Shown here: piece after piece, positions 47,854 through 56,365 of the stretch
Position numbering within the stretch: position 1 is the stretch's first letter
How the letters are laid out: every line of letters starts with the position of its first letter
Assembly: GCA_963800415.1 (NCBI GenBank)
Contig: CAWDBS010000044.1
Coordinates: forward strand, 62,001-126,000
Source of the DNA: Palsa-504 sp963800415
GTDB lineage: Bacteria; Actinomycetota; Actinomycetes; Streptosporangiales; Streptosporangiaceae
DNA: 64,000 bases
Reading direction: 5' to 3'
The notes under the pieces: model-generated
Told to the model about the DNA's origin: nothing
Database searches by the model: none
The model's input: only the letters and a program-made list of their open reading frames with translations
Translations under genes and position numbers: made by a program

Positions 47854-49110
47854 ATGCGGGGGCTGTTCAGCTCGCTGACCACCCGGGGCCGGTCGTTCAT
47901 AGCCGCCGGCGGCGCGGCCATGGTCTGCGGCCTGGCCATACCGGAGCCCGATCTGGTCCGCGTCGGCGCCCTGCTGGTCATCTTGCCAGCCGTGTCCGCG
48001 CTGATCGCCCGCCGGTCGCGGTACCGGCTGGCCTGCGCCCGCAGGCTGGACCCGCCGCGGGTGCCGGCTGGCCAGGCCACGACGGTGACCGCGCGGATGG
48101 AGAACGTGTCGCGGCTGCGCACCGGCGTGCTGCTGGCCGAGGACGTCACCCCGTACACGCTCGGCAGCAGGACGCGGTTCGTGCTGGACGAGATCGAGCC
48201 CGGGGGGCACCGGGAGCTCAAGTACCAGATCCGTTCGGACACCAGGGGCAAGTTCACCATCGGCCCGCTCCGGGTCCGGGTCGCGGATGCCTTCGGCCTG
48301 GTGGAGATCAGCCGGTCGTTCAGCATCACCAGCACGCTCGTGGTCACACCAAGGATCTTCCCGCTACCGCGGGCCACCGCGCAGAGCAGCTGGCTCGGCG
48401 AGGGCGACGGCGGGATGCGGACGATCTCGGCGATCGGCGAGGACGACGCGGCCCCGCGGGTGTACCAGGACGGGGACAGCCTGCACCGGGTGCACTGGAG
48501 GTCGACGGCGAGATACGGCGAGCTGATGGTGCGCCGCGAGGAGCACCAGTGGCGCAACAGCGCGTCGGTGTTCCTCGACACCCGGCGCTTGGCTCATTCG
48601 GGCAGCGGGGCCGCCTCGACGTTCGAGTTCGCGGTCAGCGCGGCGGCCTCGATCGGCGCGCACCTGTCCGGCGAGGGCTTCCGGGCCAGGCTCATCACCG
48701 ACGCCGGCGAGATCGCCCCGCGCGGCACCTTCCAGGACACCCTGCTCGACATGCTCGCGGTCATCAGCCCTTCGCAAGCCGCCGGGTTCCGGACCGGCAC
48801 GTCCGCGCTGGCCAGCGCGGGCGGCCAGCTGATCGCCGTCATCGGGCGGCTGTCCGACGACGACGCCAGGGCGCTGGCCGCGAGCAGGCGCGGGAACGCG
48901 CCCGCGATGGCGCTGCTGCTCGCCGTCTCCGCGTGGGCGGCCGACGGGATCGCCGAGGATACGGCGCGGACGGCGGAGATCCTGTCGGCCGCGGGCTGGC
49001 GGGTCGCGGTGGCCAGCGCGAGCACGCCGCTCGCGGTGGCCTGGCAGCAGCTGCACCGGCCGGCCGACCGGCCGCTGCCGGCCGGCGGCCTTGGCGGTGA
49101 CCGGCGATGA
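47854..49110 (+). CDS. DUF58 domain protein
   Basis: A 418-residue protein with two N-terminal hydrophobic segments (about 15-50) and a DUF58 domain whose hallmark is YQDGDSLHRVHWRSTARYGELMVR (from about residue 206), preceded by the RGKFTIGPLRVRVADAFGL block. DUF58 proteins have a von Willebrand-A-like fold and occur with MoxR ATPases. A GAGGAGGGCC site precedes the ATG at 47854. The stop overlaps the next start (ATGA). The function is not established; an envelope assembly role is plausible. Confidence 0.9.
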   Translation: MRGLFSSLTTRGRSFIAAGGAAMVCGLAIPEPDLVRVGALLVILPAVSALIARRSRYRLACARRLDPPRVPAGQATTVTARMENVSRLRTGVLLAEDVTPYTLGSRTRFVLDEIEPGGHRELKYQIRSDTRGKFTIGPLRVRVADAFGLVEISRSFSITSTLVVTPRIFPLPRATAQSSWLGEGDGGMRTISAIGEDDAAPRVYQDGDSLHRVHWRSTARYGELMVRREEHQWRNSASVFLDTRRLAHSGSGAASTFEFAVSAAASIGAHLSGEGFRARLITDAGEIAPRGTFQDTLLDMLAVISPSQAAGFRTGTSALASAGGQLIAVIGRLSDDDARALAASRRGNAPAMALLLAVSAWAADGIAEDTARTAEILSAAGWRVAVASASTPLAVAWQQLHRPADRPLPAGGLGGDRR

Positions 49111-51806
49111 CACTGAACGGCCGGATGACAGTGACGACGGCGGTGGCCTGCGTGCTGGCCTCCACCGTGCTGCTGCCCCTGTTCACCGGTACCCTGTGGT
49201 TTGCGATCGCGGCCGGCGCGGTGATCACCGTCGCGGCGACCGGGGCGCTGACCCGGCTGCGCACGCTGCCGGTGCCGGTCTGCCTGGCGGCCAGCGTCGC
49301 GGGCCTCGTACTGTACCTGAACCTGATCTTCGAGGTCCGGCACTCCCTGCTGCTCGTGATCCCGACGCCGGCCTCGCTCGCCCGGCTGTGGGACCTGATG
49401 GGCACCGGGATGCACGACGCGAACAGGTACGCTCCGCCCGCGCCGAGCCTGCCCGGCCTGCTGCTGCTGGCCGCCGGCGGGGTCGGCATCACCGCGGTGC
49501 TGGCCGACCTGATCGCGGTGCGGCTGCGGTCCGCCGCGCTGGCCGGCCTGCCGCTGCTCCTCCTGTTCACCGTGCCGGTCACGATGAACGCCTCGCACGA
49601 CCAGTTCACCACCGGCGTGGTATTCTGCCTGGGCGCAGCCGGATACCTGGCCATGCTCAGCGCCGACGGACGGGAACGGATCCGGGTCTGGGGCCGCCTG
49701 GTCTCGTTGTGGCGCCCGGCGCCGCGGCACGGCCGGGCCTTCGCCAGCGGGGACTCCGACAGCGCGGCCTATGACGGGGACGGCCAGTCCGCCGCGCCGC
49801 GCCGGGTCCGCGGACGAGGGCCGGGGCCGGACACCCGGACGCTGGCCGCGGCGGGCCGCCGGGTCGGGCTCGCCTCCATCGTCCTGGCGCTGTGCGCGCC
49901 GCTGATCGTACCCGGCCTGCACCCGAGCAAGCTCTTCTCCTCCGGCCCCGGCATCGGCGGCAGCGGCGGCGGAGCCGGCGGTCAGTCCCTGGCGCTGCCG
50001 AGCGCCCTGTCCCAGGCCGTCACGCAACTGCACGAGAGCAAGCCGAGGACGGTGTTCACGTACACGACCAAGGCCTCCCAGTCTCAGCTGGCCAGCGAGG
50101 CGGAGTACTTCAGGCAGTACGTGTTCGACACGCTGGGCACCACAGGCTGGCAGGTGGACGACTATGCCGCCCGCGCGGTGCCGATCAGCTCGATCCCCGA
50201 CCCTGCGGGCCTGACCGATGCCACTGGGACTGAGACGGTGACCACGTCGGTCACGGTCAGCAAGGTCTTCCCCAGCCCGGGCTCGCAGCCGACGTTCCTG
50301 CCGCTGCCTTATCCGGCCATCCAGATCTCGGTACCGGGAAAGTGGCTGGCCGATCCCGACCGCATGGTGTATTCCACCACCGACTCCATCGCCGGCCGGT
50401 CCTACTCGGTGGCCAGCGTGCTGGTGGATCCGAGCCAGACACAGCTGGACCGGGTGCCCGGGCTGGTGAAGACGACCGCCCTGGCCCCGGATCTGCGGCT
50501 GCCCGCGTCCTACCGGACGACCGCGCTGATGGAACTGGCGGATAGCAACACGGCCGGCCAGCGGACCGAGTTCGGCAAGGTGAACGCGCTGGCCACCTGG
50601 CTCTCCGGCCCGCAGTTCAGCTACAGCCTCGCCGCGCCGCTGGTGAGCAGCCCGGCGAACCTGGTCAGCTTCCTGACCAAGGCCAAGAGCGGCTTCTGCG
50701 TGCAGTACGCCTACGCGATGACCGTGCTGACCCGCTTGCTCGGCATCCCGGCCCGGTTCGTGGTCGGCTACACGGGCGGGACCCGGCTCAGGAACGGCAG
50801 TTACGAGGTCAGGAACACCGACGCGCACGCGTGGACCGAGGTGTACTTCCCGAGCCTGGGCTGGATCCGCTTCGAGCCCACGCCGGCCGGCCAGGGCACC
50901 GCGAACGCGCCGGACTACATGACCGGCGGGTCGGGGAACGGCCAGTTCGGCCTCCCGCCGATCCTCAAGGCGACCCAGGCGCCGGGCAGCATCAAGACCC
51001 CTCCGCCCGGCAACGGGCTCGGCCGGACCACCCGGCCCGGCGACGCCGGCGGGACGGTGCCTGGTTCGGCCCGGCGGGCCGCCACGCCGTGGACGGCGGT
51101 CGCGCTGGCCGTGATCGCGGCGCTCGTGCTGGCCCTCGCCCTGATCACGATCGTGGTCCCGCCGGCCCAGCGGGCGCCGGCCGGACACCCGGACGCCACC
51201 AGGCGCCGCAGGCCGGTCACCGCGACCGCCGCCATCGTGGTCGTCGGCGCTGCCGCCCTGGTCGCCCTGTCCCTGTACCGGCTGATGGCCCGCACCGCCG
51301 GCCTGAACCTCGGCGTCGGCTGGGCCACCGTGGGCATCGTGTTCGGCGTCACCGCCGCGTTCGCCCTGATCACCCCGGCCGTGTTCCGCCTGGCCCTGCG
51401 CCGCTGGCGGTGGATGCGGGCCGGCGACGACACCAGCCGCGCCCACGCCGCCTGGCGCGAATTCCACGACGACCTTGCCGACTTCGGCGTCACCAGCCGT
51501 CCCAGCGAGCCGCCCCGCACCCTGGCCGCCCGGGTCACCACCACGCTGCCCGAACCCGCGGCCGCGGCCGTCACCCGCCTGGCCCTGGCCGAAGAGCGCG
51601 CCAGCTACGCCGCTCGTCCCGGCGGATCAGAGCACCTGCGCCGGGACGGCACCACCGCGCGCCGCGGACTGGCCGCCAGTGCCCGCCGCTCCACCCGCTG
51701 GCGCGCGACCGTCTTTCCCGCCTCGATGATGACCGCTCTCACCCAGACCGCCGGGCGGATTCCCGACCGGGCCACCGCACTCAGGTCCCGGCGCCGCCAG
51801 CGCTGA
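49107..51806 (+). CDS. TgpA-type membrane transglutaminase-like protein (DUF3488/DUF4129)
   Basis: An 899-residue protein. The N-terminal third carries about six membrane helices (DUF3488), interrupted by a basic loop at about 195-255. The extracytoplasmic transglutaminase-like core holds SGFCVQYAYAMTVLTRLLGI (catalytic Cys near 532), FVVGYTGG and NTDAHAWTEVYFPSLGW (catalytic His near 574). Two further helices near 660 and 710 and a C-terminal DUF4129 region with an Arg/Thr-rich tail follow. Family members are thought to modify or cleave peptides outside the membrane. It is the last gene of the MoxR-DUF58-TgpA operon. Confidence 0.92.
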   Translation: MTLNGRMTVTTAVACVLASTVLLPLFTGTLWFAIAAGAVITVAATGALTRLRTLPVPVCLAASVAGLVLYLNLIFEVRHSLLLVIPTPASLARLWDLMGTGMHDANRYAPPAPSLPGLLLLAAGGVGITAVLADLIAVRLRSAALAGLPLLLLFTVPVTMNASHDQFTTGVVFCLGAAGYLAMLSADGRERIRVWGRLVSLWRPAPRHGRAFASGDSDSAAYDGDGQSAAPRRVRGRGPGPDTRTLAAAGRRVGLASIVLALCAPLIVPGLHPSKLFSSGPGIGGSGGGAGGQSLALPSALSQAVTQLHESKPRTVFTYTTKASQSQLASEAEYFRQYVFDTLGTTGWQVDDYAARAVPISSIPDPAGLTDATGTETVTTSVTVSKVFPSPGSQPTFLPLPYPAIQISVPGKWLADPDRMVYSTTDSIAGRSYSVASVLVDPSQTQLDRVPGLVKTTALAPDLRLPASYRTTALMELADSNTAGQRTEFGKVNALATWLSGPQFSYSLAAPLVSSPANLVSFLTKAKSGFCVQYAYAMTVLTRLLGIPARFVVGYTGGTRLRNGSYEVRNTDAHAWTEVYFPSLGWIRFEPTPAGQGTANAPDYMTGGSGNGQFGLPPILKATQAPGSIKTPPPGNGLGRTTRPGDAGGTVPGSARRAATPWTAVALAVIAALVLALALITIVVPPAQRAPAGHPDATRRRRPVTATAAIVVVGAAALVALSLYRLMARTAGLNLGVGWATVGIVFGVTAAFALITPAVFRLALRRWRWMRAGDDTSRAHAAWREFHDDLADFGVTSRPSEPPRTLAARVTTTLPEPAAAAVTRLALAEERASYAARPGGSEHLRRDGTTARRGLAASARRSTRWRATVFPASMMTALTQTAGRIPDRATALRSRRRQR

Positions 51807-51918
51807 AGGTGCCGCGCGCGGGCGTGGCGATTCCCGGCACGATACAACGGGCACTCGCTGAGCGCGGCGCTTGTCCCCAGGACAGCGGCTCCCAGGCCGG
51901 ACAGCGGCTCCGGGCCGC

Positions 51919-52332
51919 CTACATCCGGCGGTCGCCCTCCTGCCGACGGCGCCACCGCTCTTCCATCCGCTCCATCATCCGGGCCCGCCTGGTCTGCCCC
52001 GGACGGCCGGGACCGGACCGGACCTGTCCCTTCGCCTTGACCCGCGCGGGCCGGACCCTGGCCGCGTGCCGCCGCCAGCTGACCACCGCCCATACCAGGG
52101 ACAGCAGCGCGATAGCCCCCCCGGCTGCCTCAAGGTACACACGGTGGGTGACCGCCCCGGCCGCGAGCAGGCCAGCACCGACAACGACGCCGGTGAGGCC
52201 CTGCGCCAGCTTGCGCTTATAGTGCACGCGCGGGTCCCTAGAGCGCACGAGACGCCCGAACTTCGGATCCTCCCGGTAGAGCGCTTGCTCGATCTGCTCC
52301 AGCTGGCGCTGCTCGTGTTCAGAGAGCGGCAC
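51919..52332 (-). CDS. DUF3040 membrane protein
   Basis: A 137-residue protein of the actinobacterial DUF3040 family. The signature MPLSEHEQRQLEQIEQALY-like N-terminus (here from the GTG at 52332) is followed by DPKFGRLVRSRDP, two membrane helices at about 45-85, and a basic tail ending EERWRRRQEGDRRM. The GTG was preferred to an ATG 12 bp upstream because GGGAGG sits 4 nt before it and family members begin with this Pro-Leu-Ser. The function is unknown. The gap to tgpA (51807-51918) shows no gene and no clear terminator. Confidence 0.88.
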   Translation of the reverse strand: MPLSEHEQRQLEQIEQALYREDPKFGRLVRSRDPRVHYKRKLAQGLTGVVVGAGLLAAGAVTHRVYLEAAGGAIALLSLVWAVVSWRRHAARVRPARVKAKGQVRSGPGRPGQTRRARMMERMEERWRRRQEGDRRM

Positions 52333-52458
52333 GACGCCTCCCATAAAAAAACCTTGCGCCCGGCACGTGTGCGGCGACTTTTCACCTCACATACCCGGTT
52401 CAATTTCCAGAATACGAGCGTTGACACGCCGCTGGGTAGGGTGGACCCCCCTAGCAGG

Positions 52459-53703
52459 TCAGAAAGCGCCGTCAGCTGGGCGGTCCGGGTCCTCTACCAG
52501 GGCCGCCGGCCGGACCGCGCTGGCCCCGAACCGGCTGGCGATCTTGTCCACCGCGCGCTCTGCCTCCCGCCAGCCGACAGGCCGGTCATCGAACGTCAGC
52601 TGGGCATTCGCCCCGGCCGCGGTGACCAGGCCGGATACCCGGACGCCGACGAGCCGCAGCCGCGCGCCGCGGTCGAGACCAGCCGACTCATACAGGACGC
52701 AGGCTGTGGCGTAAATCTCACGAGCCACGTCGGTCGGATACGGGAGAGTCCGGGATCGCGTCATCGTCTTAAAGCTGGCCAGCCGGAGCTTGACCAACAC
52801 CGTCCGGGCCGCGTAGCCGCCGGCCCGCAGGCTGTGCGCGGTTCGCCCGGACAGCTTGAGCAGTTCCCGCCTGATCCGTTCCGGGTCGTCGATGTCGGTG
52901 GCGAAGGTCTCCTCGGCCCCGATGCTCTTCTCTGGCGTATGCGGCGTGACCCGGCGCTCGTCCCGGCCCCAGGCCAGAGCGGCCAGGTGCGAGCCGTGCG
53001 CGACGCCGAGCTCATGCTGCAGCGCGGTCAGCGGGGTGTGCGCAATGTCTGCCACCGTCCGCAGGCCCAGCCGGGCCAGCACCTCCCTGGTCCGCTCACC
53101 CACGCCCCACAGGGCCGAGACCGGCAGCGTGTGCAGGAAGTCGAGCACGCCCGCAGGCGGCACCACGAGAAGCCCGTCCGGCTTGCACCGGGCCGAGGCG
53201 ATCTTGGCCACGAACTTGGTCGGCGCGAGTCCGACCGAGCAGGTGATGCCCTGCTGCCCCACGACCTGGGCGCGGATGTGCCGGGCGATGGCGGCGGGCG
53301 GCCCGAGCCGCCGCAGCGCGCCGGAAACGTCGAGGAAGGCCTCGTCGAGCGCGAGCGGCTCCACGTCCGGCGTGACCGTGCCGAAGATCGCCATAACCTC
53401 TCTGGACACCGCGGCGTACAGCCGGTGCCTGGGCGCGACGAACACGGCCCGCGGGCACATCCGCTGCGCCCGGCCCACCGGCATCGCCGAGCGTACCCCG
53501 AACGCGCGGGCCTGGTACGACGCGGAAAGCACCACGCCGCGGCCACTGGTTCCGCCGACGATAACCGGCAGGCCCGCGAGCTCGGGCCGATCCCTGATCT
53601 CCACGCTCGCGTAGAACGCGTCCATATCCACGTGCAGGATGTGACAGCCGGTGTCGTCGGGATCCGCGTCGCGGGGACCTTCTGGGGCTGCGCCGGTGTC
53701 CAT
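52459..53703 (-). CDS. dinB: DNA polymerase IV (DinB, Y family)
   Basis: An error-prone translesion polymerase of 414 residues. The catalytic motif ILHVDMDAFYASVEIRDRPE is at about 22-41, YSVR-equivalent AVSREVMAIFG follows, and VEPLALDEAFLDVSGA near 115 carries the second acidic pair. The HhH segment LWGVGERTREVLARLGLRT and the little-finger domain (TPEKSIGAEETFATDI) are also present. The Leu/Phe-rich C-terminal beta-clamp motif is weak (QLTFDDRP). It lies 5 bp after a methyltransferase gene on the same strand and may be co-transcribed with it. No LexA box could be identified upstream. Confidence 0.94.
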   Translation of the reverse strand: MDTGAAPEGPRDADPDDTGCHILHVDMDAFYASVEIRDRPELAGLPVIVGGTSGRGVVLSASYQARAFGVRSAMPVGRAQRMCPRAVFVAPRHRLYAAVSREVMAIFGTVTPDVEPLALDEAFLDVSGALRRLGPPAAIARHIRAQVVGQQGITCSVGLAPTKFVAKIASARCKPDGLLVVPPAGVLDFLHTLPVSALWGVGERTREVLARLGLRTVADIAHTPLTALQHELGVAHGSHLAALAWGRDERRVTPHTPEKSIGAEETFATDIDDPERIRRELLKLSGRTAHSLRAGGYAARTVLVKLRLASFKTMTRSRTLPYPTDVAREIYATACVLYESAGLDRGARLRLVGVRVSGLVTAAGANAQLTFDDRPVGWREAERAVDKIASRFGASAVRPAALVEDPDRPADGAF

Positions 53704-53708
53704 GCTGG

Positions 53709-54470
53709 TCAGCGGTGGCCGAGCAGGTGCAGCTGCGCGGCGATGTCACGCAGCGGCGGGGTGGCCGCCGCGGCCGCCTCCAGCGCGCGCAGCGCCTCGG
53801 TCCCGCCCGCCCCGCCCGCGTCCCCGTCGAGCAGCGCGCCGGGCACCAGCCCGCTGAAGATCCGCAGCCCGTGCGCCTCCCCGGCGCGCAGCCCGGCCCC
53901 CTCGATCAGCGCGGTCAGCGCCGGCAGCGTGAACCGCCGCGGGGTCCCGGCCGCGCCGTCCGTCTCGAGCAGCTGGCGGGCCTCGGTGAACCGGCCGGCC
54001 AGGGCCCGGTGCAGGACCGCCGCCACCGCGTTCGCCGCGAGGACGCTCACCGTGGCGGACGGCCGGAGCACAGCGGCGATCGCGGTCATCGCGTCAGCCG
54101 GCGAGTCGACGTATTCCAGCACGTTGTGGCAGATGACCAGGTCCACCGCCTTCGGGCCGGCCACGCTGTCCAGGCTGGCTGCCTCGCCCTGCACCGCGGT
54201 CAGCCGCGCGCCCGCCTCGGCGGCCCGCCGCTGCGCCGCCGCGAGCGCGTCCGGGCTCGGGTCGACCACGGTGACATTGTGTCCCATGGCGGCAAATGGC
54301 ACCGCCAGCCCGCCGGTCCCCCCGCCCACGTCAACGATGTCCAGTGCCTGCCTGCCGCTCTCCGCCACCCGGGCGGAGACGACGTCGCGCAGCACATCCC
54401 AGACCGGGGAGAAGCGGACGCCGTCGCGCCTGAAGTCTGCCGCCACGCCAGCCTCCTTCCAGGAGTCCAA
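53709..54470 (-). CDS. Class I SAM-dependent methyltransferase
   Basis: A 253-residue protein with the Rossmann SAM-binding motif LDIVDVGGGTGGLAVPFAAMG at about 40-60, NVTVVDPSPDAL (acidic end of beta-2), AVQGEAASLDS, and the motif VDLVICHNVLEYVDSP near 112, typical of small-molecule or tRNA methyltransferases (CmoA/UbiE-like). Substrate unknown. The start at 54470 is followed by WKEAGVAADFRRDGVRF, which is consistent with family members. It lies directly upstream of dinB with a 5-bp gap. Confidence 0.88.
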   Translation of the reverse strand: MDSWKEAGVAADFRRDGVRFSPVWDVLRDVVSARVAESGRQALDIVDVGGGTGGLAVPFAAMGHNVTVVDPSPDALAAAQRRAAEAGARLTAVQGEAASLDSVAGPKAVDLVICHNVLEYVDSPADAMTAIAAVLRPSATVSVLAANAVAAVLHRALAGRFTEARQLLETDGAAGTPRRFTLPALTALIEGAGLRAGEAHGLRIFSGLVPGALLDGDAGGAGGTEALRALEAAAAATPPLRDIAAQLHLLGHR

Positions 54471-54643
54471 TCTAGTGCCACCCGCGGGGGAATACCCTCG
54501 CGAACCCCCGGGCCGCGGTTACTTTCCGTTCGGGGGCCAGCGAACTTACGTGACCGGCTTTACGTTATATGGCCGTGCGGAACTCTCAGACTCTTCTTTA
54601 CGCCACCTGCCGGCAATTCCAGCGCGCCTGCAGCCGGCCACCG

Positions 54644-54649
54644 TATGCT
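54644..54649 (+). promoter_or_regulatory. Candidate -10 box (TATGCT), leaderless start
   Basis: TATGCT ends 7 nt before the ATG at 54657, with no ribosome binding site. The preceding gap (54471-54643) shows no gene. Confidence 0.4.
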
Positions 54650-54656
54650 CTTCGCC

Positions 54657-55295
54657 ATGGCTGAGCACCTCGAGTTGCCTCGCCCCTGCCGGCTGATGCT
54701 GACCGCAGGATGGAACCTGGCCGAATCGCTCGGTCTGCCCGTCGCCGGCTATTTCGCCGGCGCGAGCATGGGCGGCCGGGACGCGGGCATGCTAGCGGCG
54801 ACCGGCGTGGTCTGGCTGACCGTGGCCGGCCGCAAGGTCCTCACCCGCAGCGTCCCCGGCCTGCTCACGATCTCGGCCCTGGTGCTCACCCTGCAGACGG
54901 CCGTGGTGATCATCACCGGCAGCATGCTGTTCTTCCTGCTCCAGTTTCCGCTGGCCAACCTGGGTCTGTGCGTGCTGTTCGCGCGGACCGCGCCGACCCG
55001 CAAGCCGCTAGTCGCTCAGCTGGCCGCCGAGGTCGTCGCGCTGCGTCAGCCGTCAGCTCACCACCCCGGGCTGCACCGTTTCTTCCAGGGCGCGACCTGG
55101 CTGTGGGCCGGGATCTTCTTCCTGACCACGGTGGGCCTGGCCGTGCTGATGGCCACCGAGACGGTCAAGGTGTTCCTGCTGCTCACCACGGCCTTCACCA
55201 TCGGCGGTGTGGTCGCGGGCACGTTCCTTTCCGCGTGGTGGTTCGTCCGGGTCCTGCGCCGCTCCGGCCTGCGCGTCCGCTTCGCCCGGCCCTGA
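54657..55295 (+). CDS. Hypothetical membrane protein (VC0807-like)
   Basis: A 212-residue protein with six hydrophobic segments, pairing roughly as GWNLAESLGLPVAGYFAG, AGMLAATGVVWLTVAG, PGLLTISALVLTLQTAVVIITG, MLFFLLQFPLANLGLCVLFA, LWAGIFFLTTVGLAVLMA and TTAFTIGGVVAGTFLSAWWFV. The layout (two halves around a hydrophilic loop) resembles VC0807-family proteins, though this is tentative. The ATG at 54657 was preferred over ATG 54645 because of the TATGCT box 7 nt upstream. It is convergent with nusB; the gap of 85 bp has a small hairpin. Confidence 0.72.
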   Translation: MAEHLELPRPCRLMLTAGWNLAESLGLPVAGYFAGASMGGRDAGMLAATGVVWLTVAGRKVLTRSVPGLLTISALVLTLQTAVVIITGSMLFFLLQFPLANLGLCVLFARTAPTRKPLVAQLAAEVVALRQPSAHHPGLHRFFQGATWLWAGIFFLTTVGLAVLMATETVKVFLLLTTAFTIGGVVAGTFLSAWWFVRVLRRSGLRVRFARP

Positions 55296-55331
55296 CGCCA
55301 GCCCGACCCGGCCCTAATCCGGCTCATCGGC

Positions 55332-55346
55332 GTGCGCATCGCGCAC
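55332..55346. terminator. Small hairpin between convergent genes
   Basis: GTGCGC-ATC-GCGCAC, a perfect 6-bp stem with 3-nt loop, lies between the convergent membrane-protein gene and nusB. There is no T run on either side, so termination is only a possibility. Confidence 0.3.
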
Positions 55347-55380
55347 CAGCGTTCATCTGCCGCTCGGCCGTGCGCCCGGG

Positions 55381-55794
55381 TCAGAGCTGCAGGGAGGGCT
55401 TGAGCTCGGCGATGCGGGCCAGGAGGCCGTTGACGAACGCGGGCGAGGCATCGGTGGACAGGTCACGGGCGAGCAGCACGGCTTCGCTGATCGCGACGCC
55501 GTCCGGCACGTCCTGCGCCCAGAGCAGTTCGTAGACGCCGATCCGCAGCACGTTCCGGTCCACGGCGGGCATCCGGTCCAGGGTCCAGCCCTCGGCGTAC
55601 TCCGAGAGCAGCTCGTCGATCCGGGCCGAGTGCACGGTCACGCCGCGGACCAGGTCCGCGGCGTAGGCGGGCACCGGCGGGCTGCCCAGCGTGATGCGCT
55701 CGGCGAGCAGCTCGAGGACGGGCAGGCCGCGCAGCTCCGCCTCGAAGAGAACGTCCAGCGCCCGCTTGCGCGCCTTGCTACGGGCAGGCGGCAT
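55381..55794 (-). CDS. nusB: Transcription antitermination factor NusB
   Basis: An RNA-binding helical protein that with NusE/S10 binds boxA in rRNA leader transcripts. It has 137 residues with the N-terminal RSKARKRALDVLFEAELRG motif, MPAVDRNVLRIGVYELLW near residue 75 and the closing VAISEAVLLARDLSTDASPA, then FVNGLLARI. The ATG at 55794 shares one base with the efp stop (TAATG), so translation is coupled. The efp-nusB order is typical for actinomycetes. Confidence 0.95.
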   Translation of the reverse strand: MPPARSKARKRALDVLFEAELRGLPVLELLAERITLGSPPVPAYAADLVRGVTVHSARIDELLSEYAEGWTLDRMPAVDRNVLRIGVYELLWAQDVPDGVAISEAVLLARDLSTDASPAFVNGLLARIAELKPSLQL

Positions 55795-56351
55795 TAGGCG
55801 CGGCCGAGGTACTGGCCGGTCCTGGTGTCCACCTTGATCTTCTCGCCAGTCGAGATAAACAGCGGTACCTGGATGGTCGCACCGGTCTCCAGGGTGGCCG
55901 GCTTGGTGCCGCCGGTAGAGCGGTCGCCCTGGACGCCGGGATCGGTCTGGCTGATGGTGAGCTCGACCGCCGCGGGCAGGTCGATGTACAGCGGCGTGCC
56001 GTCGTTGAACGCGATGGTCACGGTCTGCTCTTCCAGCAGGTAGTTCGCAGCGTCCCCCACGACGGACGCGTCGATACGCGGCTGCTCGTAGTCCTGGGTA
56101 TCCATGAAGACGAAATCGCCGCCCTCGCGGTACAGGTACTGCATCTCCCGCCGGTCGACGTTGGCCACGTCAACCTTGACGCCGGCGTTGAAGGTCCGGT
56201 CGACGACCTTGCCCGACATGATGTTCTTCAGCTTGGTACGGACGAAGGCAGGGCCCTTGCCGGGCTTGACATGCTGGAACTCGACGACAGTCCACAGGTT
56301 GCCGTCGAGGTTCAGCGTGATGCCGTTCTTCAGGTCGTTCGTGGTGGCCAC
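55794..56351 (-). CDS. efp: Elongation factor P
   Basis: A tRNA-mimicking factor that relieves ribosome stalling at polyproline. The 185-residue three-domain protein starts from a GTG with a GGAGA site. The tip loop reads HVKPGKGPAFVR with Lys32 in the position that is modified in some bacteria; the PGKGP form is the one usual in actinobacteria. The C-terminal domain has GDRSTGGTKPATLETGATIQ, the family signature. It follows the pepP gene by 14 bp. Its presence fits the many Pro-rich proteins in this window. Confidence 0.96.
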   Translation of the reverse strand: MATTNDLKNGITLNLDGNLWTVVEFQHVKPGKGPAFVRTKLKNIMSGKVVDRTFNAGVKVDVANVDRREMQYLYREGGDFVFMDTQDYEQPRIDASVVGDAANYLLEEQTVTIAFNDGTPLYIDLPAAVELTISQTDPGVQGDRSTGGTKPATLETGATIQVPLFISTGEKIKVDTRTGQYLGRA

Positions 56352-56365
56352 GTTCTGTCTCCAGG

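Noticed and set aside
48594..51467. A 957-codon minus-strand frame opposite the DUF58 and TgpA genes
   Set aside because: Low-complexity Gly/Arg/Gln translation, antisense to two well-conserved proteins.
51871..54696. A 941-codon plus-strand frame opposite dinB and the methyltransferase
   Set aside because: Antisense shadow; both minus-strand genes show clear catalytic motifs and ordered starts and stops.
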